From: a virus
DNA: 52,337 nt
Strand: one strand, 5' to 3'
IMG/VR virus record: IMGVR_UViG_3300035698_016849
Coordinates: 1 to 52,337 of that record
Made by a program: the position numbers and the translations under genes. The notes below the pieces were generated by a model, which did no database searches, was not told where the DNA came from, and saw only the letters and a list, made by a program, of their open reading frames with translations. Below are positions 13,296 through 22,345 of the stretch, in pieces. How positions within the stretch are numbered: the first letter of the stretch is position 1; the number at the start of each line of letters is the position of its first letter.

Positions 13296-13601
13296 ATGAA
13301 AGAAATAACAGTACGAACAGCGCTTACGATAGACGAAGGTGAGATTCATACCGTCAATATACACACGGAAATTCGAGGGTTGTTAGGGGTATCTGAAGAA
13401 ATATTGGCCGCGGCCCTTAAAAATCAGATTGAGGTGACAAAAGAATTTATTGTAGAAGAACTAGCAAAAGAATACTGCAAAAATCACAGCGAAGACATAC
13501 TACCACTTATCAATGCAGAAAAAATTGCTGAAGCTGTTCAAAATCAGATTGCTTCAAATATGCTTGGCATGAATCAGGAAAATAAGGGAGAATCATGTTA
13601 G
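13296..13601 (+). CDS. Hypothetical protein (101 aa)
   Basis: The protein begins MKEITVRTALTIDEGEIHTV and becomes helical with EEILAAALKNQIEVTKEFIVEELA in pieces. There is no Cys motif. AAAGGAAC upstream. It overlaps the next gene by seven bases. No family is recognised. Confidence 0.65.
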   Translation: MKEITVRTALTIDEGEIHTVNIHTEIRGLLGVSEEILAAALKNQIEVTKEFIVEELAKEYCKNHSEDILPLINAEKIAEAVQNQIASNMLGMNQENKGESC

Positions 13602-13831
13602 AATTTAATAAAATAGTTAAAATAACAATTACAAGCAATAAGAATCATGTTAATATGGTTGATATAGACGGGAAAGAAATTTCCTATAGTAATATAAGGG
13701 AAATGTATCAAGGTGGAAATGGTAGCGGATTGCAAACTAATTTAGAAGATGATAAAGAAGTGCGAATAACGTGCGATGAAATAAGTAAATTAATTTATAA
13801 ATTATCAGACTTATTAAATAAGGAGAAATAA
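13595..13831 (+). CDS. Hypothetical small protein (78 aa)
   Basis: The protein begins MLEFNKIVKITITSNKNHV, beta-rich, then SNIREMYQGGNGSGLQTN and a helical end. AAGGGAGAATC lies upstream inside the previous gene, so translation is coupled. Function unknown. Confidence 0.65.
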   Translation: MLEFNKIVKITITSNKNHVNMVDIDGKEISYSNIREMYQGGNGSGLQTNLEDDKEVRITCDEISKLIYKLSDLLNKEK

Positions 13832-13977
13832 TGAAAGTCGATTTGAATGATATCATCAATGAAGAACATAGATGTCCAGACTGTAACAATGTAGTTGTAT
13901 ATGAAGATTATTTAGGGCAAACTTGTCCTAATTGTGGATGGAGTGAACTATATGATGGTAAAGGAATTCACGTATGA
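13831..13977 (+). CDS. Small zinc-ribbon protein (48 aa)
   Basis: The product is MKVDLNDIINEEHRCPDCNN, then QTCPNCGWSELYDG. Two CPxC pairs make a textbook zinc ribbon. AAGGAGAAATA precedes the ATG and the stop overlaps the nucleotidyltransferase start (ATGA), so it may be made together with that enzyme. Confidence 0.7.
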   Translation: MKVDLNDIINEEHRCPDCNNVVVYEDYLGQTCPNCGWSELYDGKGIHV

Positions 13978-14648
13978 AAATAATTCTTGAGGGTATAGTG
14001 GGAAGTCGGGCATATGGTTTAGACCATGAGGATAGTGATACTGATATCAAAGGTATCTTTGTTTATCCGACAGAAGAAATATTATCATTAGGTAAACGAG
14101 AATTAACTTATAATAAACATAATGACCTCACTATTACTGAGGATAAAGAATATCACGAAGTAGAAAAATTTATCGGTTTGGCGTTAAAGGCCAATCCAAC
14201 TATCTTAGAAATGTTATTTTTAGAAAATTATCTGAATTTAGGCGCGGAAGGAAAACTACTAATAGAAAATAGAAATTTGTTTTTATCAAAAAGAATTTAT
14301 AAATCTTATGGTGGATATGCGTTGGACCAAGCCAAACGGCTTTATAGAAAAGCTCAATCAGGAGACAAGCATACTAGACATGAAAAACATTCTATGCATA
14401 CTTTTAGACTTTTGCTGCAAGGTAAACAGTTATTAGAAAATGGAACATTAAGAGTGAAGGTATCTAATCCTGAAAGAGAGCAATTATTTGCTGTAAGTAA
14501 GATGCCCATAGATGAAATGATTACTTTATTTGAAAAAGAATTTAAAGAGTTTGATAAAGTAGAAACAAAATTACCAGATGAACCAGACACCGAAAAATTA
14601 AATGAAATTTTATTAAAAATTAGATTAGCCAATTTAAAGGATAAATAA
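13974..14648 (+). CDS. RlaP-like nucleotidyltransferase (224 aa)
   Basis: Residues 10-24 read GSRAYGLDHEDSDTD, the GS...DxD signature of the DNA polymerase beta nucleotidyltransferase superfamily; Asp22 and Asp24 should bind the metals. The following KGIFVYP and later LEMLFLEN fit the phage and bacterial RNA-repair-linked family (RlaP, PF10127). These proteins are thought to add nucleotides to RNA ends. The gene is coupled to a zinc-ribbon gene before it and to an HNH gene after it, and a CCA-adding-like enzyme follows. Exact substrate is not determinable. Confidence 0.8.
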   Translation: MKIILEGIVGSRAYGLDHEDSDTDIKGIFVYPTEEILSLGKRELTYNKHNDLTITEDKEYHEVEKFIGLALKANPTILEMLFLENYLNLGAEGKLLIENRNLFLSKRIYKSYGGYALDQAKRLYRKAQSGDKHTRHEKHSMHTFRLLLQGKQLLENGTLRVKVSNPEREQLFAVSKMPIDEMITLFEKEFKEFDKVETKLPDEPDTEKLNEILLKIRLANLKDK

Positions 14649-15184
14649 TGAAAGAGAGTTGGAAAGATATAGAAGGGTATGAGGGTCACTATCAAGTGAG
14701 CACTTTAGGAAAAATTAAATCTTTATCTAGATTGGTAAAGGGAAGAAATAATTCAATCAATAGATTAGTAGAAGAAAAATTATTAAAGTTTAAACAAGAT
14801 AAAGACGGGTACAGTCAATTAGCCTTATCTAAACATGGCAAGTATAAATGGTATAGGGTACATCGTTTGGTAGCATTGGCCTTTATACCTAATCCTCACA
14901 ATAAACCTGAAGTAAATCATAAAAATGGAAAAAAGAGCGTAAACGTAAAAAACAATTTAGAATGGGCTACCTCCAAAGAAAATTCAATGCACGCTTATTA
15001 TACTTTAAAAGTTAAGTCTCCAAAAGGAGAGCAACTTTCAAATTTAAAAGAATCTGATGTATTAGAAATAAGAAATCTTTATAAGAATAAAATTATGAAT
15101 CAAAGAAAACTTGCCAGAAAATATAATATTGGATATAGAGGAATTTGGCATATTGTTCATAGAAATACGTGGAGACATATATGA
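14648..15184 (+). CDS. Free-standing HNH homing endonuclease (178 aa)
   Basis: The N-terminus (ESWKDIEGYEGHYQVSTLG) is the NUMOD4 motif, followed by VHRLVALAFIPNP and EVNHKNGKKSVNVKNNLEW, the HNH core, and a C-terminal helix-turn-helix-like part (NQRKLARKYNIGYRGIW). Such genes nick or cut at neighbouring sites and spread by homing. It sits exactly between the nucleotidyltransferase and the CCA-enzyme genes, overlapping both, so it seems to have entered this gene pair without breaking either. Confidence 0.88.
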   Translation: MKESWKDIEGYEGHYQVSTLGKIKSLSRLVKGRNNSINRLVEEKLLKFKQDKDGYSQLALSKHGKYKWYRVHRLVALAFIPNPHNKPEVNHKNGKKSVNVKNNLEWATSKENSMHAYYTLKVKSPKGEQLSNLKESDVLEIRNLYKNKIMNQRKLARKYNIGYRGIWHIVHRNTWRHI

Positions 15185-16233
15185 GTTTATTTGAAGAAAT
15201 TTTTAATCAGGTCAATACTATCTTCCACCCTGCCCCTATCTATTCTGTAGGAGGCCAGGTAAGAGATATGCTTCTAAAGCGAGAACCAAAAGATTGGGAT
15301 TTCTGTACTCCTTTGCTTCCAGATGAAATAGAAGAGCGAATAATAAATTCTAAAAATAAATATGGACACAATAGAAAGGTTTATACTATAGGAAAAAGAT
15401 TTGGTACACTTGGATTTAAATTGGATTCTGGAGATTATATTGAAGTGACAACTTTTCGCACTGAGCAGTATCAACCTAAAAATAGAAAGCCTGAAGTGTC
15501 TTTTATTACTGATATTAAAGAGGACTTGTCTCGTAGAGACTTTGGCATCAATTCTATTGCTTGGGATGGAGAAGTATTAATTGACCCATTTGGAGGAAGA
15601 TTAGACATTTTAGAAAAGAAAATTAGAAGTGTTGGCAAACCTAAAGATAGAATCAAGGAGGACCCACTAAGAATGCTTCGGGCCGGAAGATTTATGGCGC
15701 AGCTAGGATTTGAAATTGATAATTTTCTTGAATGTGAAATTAAAAAGAGCGCATATAGAATTTTGCATATATCTAAAGAAAGATGGGTACAAGAAATAGA
15801 TAAAATTCTTATGTCAGATAATCCAATGATTGGATTAGATTTCTTAATGAGAAACGATTTATTTAATTATATGATACCGGAATTATCTTTGCAATATAAT
15901 TATGACCAACAAAGTCCTTGGCATATTAATGATTTATGGACTCATACTTTGAATGTAGTAAATAATGTACCTAGAGAAGAATTAGAATTAAGGTGGGCCG
16001 CTTTATTACACGATATAGGAAAACCTTTTGTGCAAAAATTTAAAAAAGGTAAGGGAAAATATGTTGATAGAATGCAATATATTCGTCATGATTATTTAGG
16101 TGCAGATATTGCAAGGTCGATTTGTCAAAAATTAAAATTTAGTAATGATAGAACTAATTTTATAGTTGAAACTATTAATGAACACATGCAAGAAAATAGT
16201 ATTTTAAGAAAATACGATAAACTTGCACAATAA
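15181..16233 (+). CDS. CCA-adding enzyme / poly(A) polymerase-like protein (350 aa)
   Basis: Class II polynucleotide adenylyltransferase features are in order: VGGQVRDMLL (from residue 23), KDWDF (38-41), SRRDFGINSIA, EDPLRMLRAGRF, and an HD domain with LLHDIGKP. These bind ATP/CTP and add or repair the 3' end of tRNA. The HD domain suggests added phosphohydrolase activity, as in bacterial enzymes. I start at the ATG at 15181, overlapping the HNH stop by ATGA, instead of a GTG four codons earlier. In a phage it may repair tRNAs cleaved by host defence; that is inference, supported by the neighbouring RlaP-like gene. Confidence 0.88.
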   Translation: MSLFEEIFNQVNTIFHPAPIYSVGGQVRDMLLKREPKDWDFCTPLLPDEIEERIINSKNKYGHNRKVYTIGKRFGTLGFKLDSGDYIEVTTFRTEQYQPKNRKPEVSFITDIKEDLSRRDFGINSIAWDGEVLIDPFGGRLDILEKKIRSVGKPKDRIKEDPLRMLRAGRFMAQLGFEIDNFLECEIKKSAYRILHISKERWVQEIDKILMSDNPMIGLDFLMRNDLFNYMIPELSLQYNYDQQSPWHINDLWTHTLNVVNNVPREELELRWAALLHDIGKPFVQKFKKGKGKYVDRMQYIRHDYLGADIARSICQKLKFSNDRTNFIVETINEHMQENSILRKYDKLAQ

Positions 16234-16248
16234 AGAAAGGTGGAAATC

Positions 16249-16608
16249 ATGGATGCAGACAAAGTTGAAGTCGTAGTTACTCTTAACAAGAAAAGATACA
16301 AAGAAGGAATGCACATCTTTGCTCGCACAACCTCAAGTGAACTGGCTGATGAATATTTAATCAAAAATATTACATCTAATCCCGTTGAAATGACCGCAAT
16401 CAGAAAATCTCAGATTTTAAATAGCGATGCAGTGGAATACATCGTAACTGAAATGGTAACTGAAAAGATTATGCTGCAAGACCGAAAAAAAGCAATAGAA
16501 GAAGAGTCTAAAGATGTAACAAATCAAAGTGCTTTTTATTCTAGTCTTATTAAAAAATATAAAATTGAACTTAAAGCTGTAAAACAAAGATTGAAGCAAA
16601 TAGCGTAA
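16249..16608 (+). CDS. Hypothetical protein (119 aa)
   Basis: The ATG at 16249 has AAAGGTGG upstream; a GTG three codons earlier is possible. The first half is alpha/beta (DKVEVVVTLNKKRYKEGMHI), the second a long charged helix (AFYSSLIKKYKIELKAVKQR). It is the last gene before the promoter at 16658. No family is recognised. Confidence 0.65.
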   Translation: MDADKVEVVVTLNKKRYKEGMHIFARTTSSELADEYLIKNITSNPVEMTAIRKSQILNSDAVEYIVTEMVTEKIMLQDRKKAIEEESKDVTNQSAFYSSLIKKYKIELKAVKQRLKQIA

Positions 16609-16657
16609 AAGTCAATAAAAACGGCATAAATTCACGATAATTCACTGTTAATGGCCC

Positions 16658-16687
16658 TTGACAGGTCATTATTAGGTAATGTATACT
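16658..16687 (+). promoter_or_regulatory. Rightward promoter, N18 type
   Basis: TTGACAG with -35 at 16658-16663, 18 nt, then TATACT at 16682-16687. It lies in a 107-nt gap and should start the unit that contains the helicase gene. Confidence 0.8.
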
Positions 16688-16715
16688 AAGATTAGAGCAA
16701 AAAAGGGAGAATAAA

Positions 16716-17060
16716 ATGACAAATGAAGCAATTTTACATGTAATTATACTAAGTGCAAGTGCATATGTGCTATTCGGTTCAATTATTATGTTGGTTCTTG
16801 GACAAGCAATTTACATGCATTCTAGAACTCAAAGGACATTTGGACCTCCAAGAAAGAGACCAACGCCCAAGTCAAGACCTATGGCACCTAGAGGTAAAGT
16901 ACTAAATGAAGGTCGAGGCACCAAACCTAATCACCCTCAAATAAAAAGACTTGAAGAAGGAACCGAAGGTAAATACTGTACATGTGGGTGCGATATCTAT
17001 GTAGATACAATTTGCGGTACAGTGTGTCCTACTTGTAATAAACAAAAAAATGACGGATAA
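16716..17060 (+). CDS. Membrane-anchored zinc-ribbon protein (114 aa)
   Basis: Residues about 4-30 are hydrophobic (HVIILSASAYVLFGSIIMLV), a single membrane span. A basic Pro/Arg-rich linker follows (FGPPRKRPTPKSRPM) and the C-terminus has YCTCGCDIYVD and VCPTCNKQ, a zinc ribbon. GGGAGAAT precedes the ATG. It would place a zinc domain at the cytoplasmic face of the membrane. Function unknown. Confidence 0.7.
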   Translation: MTNEAILHVIILSASAYVLFGSIIMLVLGQAIYMHSRTQRTFGPPRKRPTPKSRPMAPRGKVLNEGRGTKPNHPQIKRLEEGTEGKYCTCGCDIYVDTICGTVCPTCNKQKNDG

Positions 17061-17072
17061 AAGGAATCAATA

Positions 17073-17459
17073 ATGAAAAATAATGAAGAATTTAAAAGTC
17101 AATTTATACCGAATAGCCATCTAAAAATAATCACTCATACTGGAAAGAAGAAAACTGTTTCTTCTAATTGTGTTGAGTTGCATTACGAGCCAGCAAAGAA
17201 AGCAGATAAAGATTATATAGTATTTTTATTTAAGCAGCAATATTTTAACACTTATGCGGATAAAATTAAAATAAAGAAATCATCAAAGGCGAAAGACTTT
17301 GCAGAAAAACTGATGGACTTGTTGGGAAAAGAATTAACAGGAAATCAAATTGAAATAAAATTAGTAAACTTTCAAGGTATGACAATTAAATACGTTGAAA
17401 CAAGAAAACACAGAATGGACTTAAATTTTAGAAAAGGAGAAATAAAATGCCAAAGTTAA
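17073..17459 (+). CDS. Hypothetical basic protein (128 aa)
   Basis: The protein begins MKNNEEFKSQFIPNSHLKI and is Lys-rich and beta-containing (DYIVFLFKQQYFNTYADKIK). AAAGGAATC precedes the ATG. It overlaps the next gene by 13 bases. No family is recognised. Confidence 0.65.
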   Translation: MKNNEEFKSQFIPNSHLKIITHTGKKKTVSSNCVELHYEPAKKADKDYIVFLFKQQYFNTYADKIKIKKSSKAKDFAEKLMDLLGKELTGNQIEIKLVNFQGMTIKYVETRKHRMDLNFRKGEIKCQS

Positions 17460-17851
17460 CTGAAGGAAAAATAAAAACCAATACAAAAACATATACGGAA
17501 GAACAATTAAAAAAAGTCCCTGTTAGGCCACCTATGAGACCTAAAAAGGCACAGGTAGCAATTACGATGGCAATGTTAGTTGTCGGATTTTCGATTCCTA
17601 TTGGAATTGCGATACCAACTATTCAAGCTTTCAATTCAACTATAAGCATAACAGAAAATATACCGTATGCTGAAAATAATATAGTAATAGTTGAAAAAGC
17701 TGAAAATCAAGAGTGGCGCGGTGCAGTAATTAGAACGTTTAGTCAGATTATTAATACTAAACAATGGTATGTTGAGCCAAATATGGAATATATGTTTTCA
17801 GGTTGGCTGGTTGCTTATGATAAAATTAAAAAATATAACAATTCAAAATAA
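17447..17851 (+). CDS. Hypothetical membrane protein (134 aa)
   Basis: After a basic N-terminus (KKVPVRPPMRPKKAQ) comes one hydrophobic span at about residues 36-60 (VAITMAMLVVGFSIPIGIAI). The remainder, about 70 residues with EWRGAVIRTFSQI, should lie outside the cytoplasm. AAAAGGAGAAAT is the ribosome site. Function unknown. Confidence 0.7.
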   Translation: MPKLTEGKIKTNTKTYTEEQLKKVPVRPPMRPKKAQVAITMAMLVVGFSIPIGIAIPTIQAFNSTISITENIPYAENNIVIVEKAENQEWRGAVIRTFSQIINTKQWYVEPNMEYMFSGWLVAYDKIKKYNNSK

Positions 17852-17866
17852 AAGAGGAACCAAAAA

Positions 17867-17974
17867 ATGAAACACAGAGCAAAGGTAAGAAAATTGTTAG
17901 CTAGGCAGAGAGATTTTGATAAAAATTTGGTGGGAGTCAAAGGATTCGTCAAACCAGGAAGTGTAAATAAATAA
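17867..17974 (+). CDS. Very small basic protein (35 aa)
   Basis: The sequence is MKHRAKVRKLLARQRDFDK followed by NLVGVKGFVKPGSVNK. GAGGAACC precedes the ATG and the gene fits between neighbours. Small basic peptides of this kind occur in other phages, but I cannot give a role. Confidence 0.55.
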   Translation: MKHRAKVRKLLARQRDFDKNLVGVKGFVKPGSVNK

Positions 17975-17987
17975 GGAAGGATTAAAA

Positions 17988-18131
17988 ATGGATAAAGTAA
18001 ATGTCCGCGAAGATACACATGGAAATGACAGAATATGGGTTACGTTTGAAGCAGGTAAAATATGTTTAACCAAAGAAGATGCATTTGATTTGTATAAAAC
18101 ATTAAGAGATTATTTTGAAAAAGGAAAATAA
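17988..18131 (+). CDS. Hypothetical small protein (47 aa)
   Basis: The translation is MDKVNVREDTHGNDRIWVTF followed by EAGKICLTKEDAFDLYKTLR. A beta hairpin and a helix are likely. AAGGAAGGAT gives a strong ribosome site. Function unknown. Confidence 0.6.
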   Translation: MDKVNVREDTHGNDRIWVTFEAGKICLTKEDAFDLYKTLRDYFEKGK

Positions 18132-18143
18132 AGGAAATTTAAA

Positions 18144-18425
18144 ATGAGAAACTTAGACCAAGCATTTAAAACTGATGATGGAGACTATTATATACATCAT
18201 AACGGTATATTTTCATTTAAAAAAGGAGCAATTCAATTCAAAGGTGATGGTCATATTTTTATGTTGGGAGAAAACGGAGGTCTTCCATTAAATAATCATT
18301 ATTTTATAAAAGAATTTGATGAATCTGTAGACAATAAAATTATATATGAACAATGGGAAATATTAAAACAGAAAGCTGCTATCTCTAAAGAAGAAGTATT
18401 TAAATATTTTACCGAGAAACAATAA
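18144..18425 (+). CDS. Hypothetical protein (93 aa)
   Basis: The protein begins MRNLDQAFKTDDGDYYIHHN and contains glycine-rich turns (FKGDGHIFMLGENGGLP). AAAGGAAAT precedes the ATG. No motif or family is recognised. Confidence 0.65.
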   Translation: MRNLDQAFKTDDGDYYIHHNGIFSFKKGAIQFKGDGHIFMLGENGGLPLNNHYFIKEFDESVDNKIIYEQWEILKQKAAISKEEVFKYFTEKQ

Positions 18426-18436
18426 TAGGAGCTATT

Positions 18437-18610
18437 ATGCTTATACTAATAAATAGAAAATATTTTGCTGTTGACGTTATATTTAAACCTAAAATTTTAG
18501 GTTTAGGTGTCAATGTGGGAAGTAATGCGACTCGAAGAAATCAAATAGCCAATTATTTTATAGATATTACTTTATTATTTTGGACAATAGGATTTGAAGT
18601 CAAATGGTAA
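18437..18610 (+). CDS. Hypothetical small protein (57 aa)
   Basis: The sequence begins MLILINRKYFAVDVIFKPK and ends with the hydrophobic YFIDITLLFWTIGFEVKW, perhaps membrane-associated. TAGGAGCT precedes the ATG and the stop overlaps the helicase gene start. Function unknown. Confidence 0.55.
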   Translation: MLILINRKYFAVDVIFKPKILGLGVNVGSNATRRNQIANYFIDITLLFWTIGFEVKW

Positions 18611-21600
18611 AATTTAATCTAAGCCCTTCTTCTCTGAACGCTTATCTAGAATCTGAACTAGTTTTCTTTTATAATTATATAGAGAAAAGAAAACCTGATA
18701 CAAATGTACCGACTTGCTATAGTTTAGCCGGTAATCTAGTTCATCATATACTAGAAAAAAAATTATCAGCAAATAAAGTATTTTGGTATTTATGGGAACA
18801 GAAAGGTCTTAAGAAACTTAAAGGTTACAATTTTAAAACTCTAAATGGAGATGATTATTATCATGCCGCAGTTCGAGGTTCTAAATTAATGACCAGCAAA
18901 TATGATATTTTACGATGCGAAGAAAAAATCGTCTTTGGATATAATAAAAATATAAAAATTAAAGGTTTTATTGATGTTGTAGCAATCTTGCTGGAGACAG
19001 GAGAATTAGTAATTGAAGATTGGAAGACCAGTTCCAAAATTGATACTTCTGATAATTTTAAAAGACAAGCTTTATTTTATGTTACATTATTTTATAAAAA
19101 ATATAATGTGCTACCAACAAAAGTAATATTTGAATATTTAAAAATAGGACAAGAAAAGGAATATAGTTTTACATTAAAAGAAGTTGAAGATTTTTGGATT
19201 TATATTCATTCCGTAATAAAAGAAATTGAAAGTAAAGGTACAGATATAAATAATTATACTGTAGGTGACATTTCTTCTGGATTCAATGAATATAAACAAG
19301 CTTGTTATTTAGAAAAAGAAAGAAGGAATCCTAAACCAAAGAAAATTGATAATACAGTATATCCTGAAGTAATAGATTCGGGAGATGTAATCTTGAGGCC
19401 AAGTCAAAAAGAAACTGTGGCCAAAGGGGTTGAATTTTTTAAGAATAAGAAAAAGAAATACAATGGATTAATCATTGCCCCTACAGCCTACGGGAAATCA
19501 CATTGTATAGCAAAAATTGCTGAAATGTTAAATGATAACGTATTAGTTTTGCAACCTTCAAAAGAATTACTTGAACAAAATTATAAGAAATTTACAGACT
19601 ATGGAAATAAAGCATCAATTTATTCTGCATCTATGAATAGTAAAGAAATAGGTAAAGTCACATTCGCAACAATCGGCAGCATTGCTAATGATAGCAATTT
19701 CTTTAAACAATTCAAATACGTTCTGGCAGATGAAGCTCACAGGTTAAGCCCTAATGATGGAAAAAGAAGATATAATGTAGAACCGAAACCACAGAGCATG
19801 TATCTGAAATTCTTTAAAGATTTAAATGTTCAAATCCTCGGTCTCAGTATCGCCCCCCATTCTAATATTGAAATTGTAGATTTAAATGAGAAAAAAGGTC
19901 TTTTTCTCTCTATAGAACAAATGTGGAATCACTTCTCATCCAAAAATCTTATACAGTATGACAATGGACTCGAAATATTAAACCTAGAAAATGAACAGGT
20001 ATTTTCGCGTGGGTGGACAGAGAAAAAATTTCAATGGAAAAAATGTAGGAAGCTTATCCGACATCTTGGTTCAAACTCTCAAATGCTTAATATTGCAACT
20101 CAAACAGGTGACATCTCAGCTACTAGAAAACATTCGATATATACAGTTAAACCAAACGAAAGAATCAAAGTTTTACAAAATAAAAGCTGGAATTATAAAT
20201 TTTCATGTAATATTGAATGTGCTAACGCTGACGAATTAAATAATAAAGATATATTACTCGGCGATACTGGAAATAATTGGAATATGATAAAAGAAAAGAA
20301 AATTGACGTTATACAATTTATTAATAAAAATTTATCCAAGAAAAAGTTTTATGTTAAAGTGAAACTAAACAAACAACAGAAAAATGTCATACTTAAATAC
20401 ACACATGGAAATTCAAAAGAAGGTATGGCTTTAAGATGGATTCGAAATAATTATTTACCTTTAGATGTTTTTTTACAATTAGAATTCAAATTAAATTTAA
20501 AATTTCAATATCTTTATTGGGAAGGCTCAAAAAATAAGATGCCGAGAAATTTTTATTTAAGTGACTTAGCTTTTATAATAGGATTATTTTTAGGTGATGG
20601 AGTTATAGATAATAACCGTATGAATATTTATTTGGAAAAATCTCAAATCGATACAATATTGAAAAGAAAAGAAATTTATAAATACTTTCAAGTCTCTTCT
20701 CGAATTCGTCACTCTATCGCTATTTTAGATTTAAGTAATTACCTTATAATGGAAATTTTACGGTCCTTCGATTTATGTTATCATTCACATGAAAAAAGAA
20801 TACCAAATGATTTTTTATTTACATGGGACGATAATAAACGCAAATTACTATTAGAGGGATTAAATTATTCCGACGGGCATTTAGCGGCAACCGCTAGAGC
20901 AGCGAAGAGATATTATTACACTACAACAAGCAAATTGCTGGGACAGCAGATATTATGTCTATTAAGGAGTTTAAATATATCCGGAAATATTCATACGAGA
21001 AAAATGTCACCGTTTGGAGGGATGATAGGTCAAAGGTTGATAAAAAATCAACATCAAAGTTATACAATATCATGGTCTTATTACGCTCAAAATAAAAATA
21101 ATTCAGGTCATAAAGGAAAGCGCAGTAAATACATTCATGAAGATAAATCTTTTAATGAATCCCCAATCAGGAAAATTAATGATGATATTTCTTATGATTA
21201 CATTTATGATATTGAAATGGAAGGTCATCCATCTTTTGTGGCTAATGGTATACTAGTTCACAACACAGCTTCACCTATTCGTCTCAAGTCATCGACATTT
21301 CCTGAACCTCATTCAAAATTGTCTATGCTGACAAGAACTATACCTAGGATATTTAGTAAATTTGTTCATGTGGTCCAAATCAAAGACATGTATGACCAAG
21401 GTTATTTGACACCTTTAACCTATATTGACATAGAATTTGATAGAAATAAATTGCAAGCTAACTCTACAGGGGCTGATTATACCTCAAAATCCATTGAGAA
21501 GCAATTTAAAGCCCAAAAATTGAAGGAAAAGATACTTAAGGCGTGTCAGGAGCACTCTGACCGTAAACATGGCTTAATCTTTGTCTCTACGATTGCTGAG

Positions 21601-21987
21601 GCAGAAGAAATAGCAGAATCACTAGATGAATGTGAAGTATTACATAGTAAAATAAAAAGCAAAGATAGGGCTGATATAATTAAACGGTTTAAATTAGGTC
21701 AAATTAAATATTTAGTAAATATAGGTGTATTAACAACAGGATTTGATTATCCTGAAATTGATATGATAATTATGGCCAGAGCTACGGCTTCTTTAGCATT
21801 ATATATGCAGATTTTAGGTCGAGGCAACCGATTGTTCCCAGGTAAAGAAGATTGCTTGATAATTGACTTAGTGGGTAATCATAAAAAATTTGGAGATATT
21901 AAAGATTTAGAAATAAAAGATATAAATGGTTGGGGCATATATTCGAAAAATAGATTGTTAACTGGTGTCCCTATGATGGATGATTAA
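18604..21987 (+). CDS. RecB-type nuclease fused to SF2 helicase, with intein (1127 aa precursor)
   Basis: Residues 1-240 hold a PD-(D/E)XK nuclease: HH near 47, GFID with Asp124, EDWK with Asp139 and Lys141, and QALFY (155-159), the RecB/Cas4-like arrangement. An SF2 helicase follows: RPSQKE as Q motif, APTAYGKS (Lys298), DEAH (376-379), then motif III split by an intein after GL (414), resuming TASPIRL at 888, and QILGRGNRLFPG as motif VI. Splicing would give a 654-residue enzyme with intact GLTASP. It likely unwinds and trims DNA in phage recombination or replication. Its start overlaps the previous stop. Confidence 0.9.
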   Translation: MVKFNLSPSSLNAYLESELVFFYNYIEKRKPDTNVPTCYSLAGNLVHHILEKKLSANKVFWYLWEQKGLKKLKGYNFKTLNGDDYYHAAVRGSKLMTSKYDILRCEEKIVFGYNKNIKIKGFIDVVAILLETGELVIEDWKTSSKIDTSDNFKRQALFYVTLFYKKYNVLPTKVIFEYLKIGQEKEYSFTLKEVEDFWIYIHSVIKEIESKGTDINNYTVGDISSGFNEYKQACYLEKERRNPKPKKIDNTVYPEVIDSGDVILRPSQKETVAKGVEFFKNKKKKYNGLIIAPTAYGKSHCIAKIAEMLNDNVLVLQPSKELLEQNYKKFTDYGNKASIYSASMNSKEIGKVTFATIGSIANDSNFFKQFKYVLADEAHRLSPNDGKRRYNVEPKPQSMYLKFFKDLNVQILGLSIAPHSNIEIVDLNEKKGLFLSIEQMWNHFSSKNLIQYDNGLEILNLENEQVFSRGWTEKKFQWKKCRKLIRHLGSNSQMLNIATQTGDISATRKHSIYTVKPNERIKVLQNKSWNYKFSCNIECANADELNNKDILLGDTGNNWNMIKEKKIDVIQFINKNLSKKKFYVKVKLNKQQKNVILKYTHGNSKEGMALRWIRNNYLPLDVFLQLEFKLNLKFQYLYWEGSKNKMPRNFYLSDLAFIIGLFLGDGVIDNNRMNIYLEKSQIDTILKRKEIYKYFQVSSRIRHSIAILDLSNYLIMEILRSFDLCYHSHEKRIPNDFLFTWDDNKRKLLLEGLNYSDGHLAATARAAKRYYYTTTSKLLGQQILCLLRSLNISGNIHTRKMSPFGGMIGQRLIKNQHQSYTISWSYYAQNKNNSGHKGKRSKYIHEDKSFNESPIRKINDDISYDYIYDIEMEGHPSFVANGILVHNTASPIRLKSSTFPEPHSKLSMLTRTIPRIFSKFVHVVQIKDMYDQGYLTPLTYIDIEFDRNKLQANSTGADYTSKSIEKQFKAQKLKEKILKACQEHSDRKHGLIFVSTIAEAEEIAESLDECEVLHSKIKSKDRADIIKRFKLGQIKYLVNIGVLTTGFDYPEIDMIIMARATASLALYMQILGRGNRLFPGKEDCLIIDLVGNHKKFGDIKDLEIKDINGWGIYSKNRLLTGVPMMDD
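19846..21264 (+). other. Intein with LAGLIDADG homing endonuclease (473 aa)
   Basis: The intein occupies residues 415-887. It starts with Ser1 (SIAPHSNIEIVD) and ends VANGILVHN before Thr+1. Block B is seen as SATRKHSIYTV, block F as YDIEMEGHPSFV. Two endonuclease blocks are present, IIGLFLGDG and LLEGLNYSDG, so the homing nuclease looks intact. It sits in helicase motif III, a highly conserved spot, which favours homing and makes loss difficult. Confidence 0.9.
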
Positions 21988-22006
21988 ATAATAAAAGGAA
22001 TAAAAA

Positions 22007-22345
22007 ATGAGACAAATATTACCAGAGGAAGCAAAGAGATTTAAAGTAGGTAAAAAAGTATATGTTTTAATGATTTCTGACCATGAACATATATTACAAT
22101 GTACAAATACCAAAACTAAAAAAGAACAAACACTTTCACAGGTGGAAAAAAGATTTCGAATTGTTAGGGGTACTTTAATTAAGAGAACTAATGTTGAGAA
22201 TTACGTTGGACCTTTGAGTTTTAAAGTAGATTTAGATAAAGAGCAGATGTTTATCAACGCTTATGATAATATTAAAAATGAGACATTCGTAACTAAAAAA
22301 GAGGCAACTACTTATATGAACAAATTAAAAAGGGAGTTAAAATGA
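22007..22345 (+). CDS. Hypothetical basic protein (112 aa)
   Basis: The protein begins MRQILPEEAKRFKVGKKVYV and has a helical Lys-rich end (KKEATTYMNKLKREL). AAAGGAATA precedes the ATG. It follows the helicase directly and overlaps the next gene by four bases. No family is recognised. Confidence 0.7.
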   Translation: MRQILPEEAKRFKVGKKVYVLMISDHEHILQCTNTKTKKEQTLSQVEKRFRIVRGTLIKRTNVENYVGPLSFKVDLDKEQMFINAYDNIKNETFVTKKEATTYMNKLKRELK

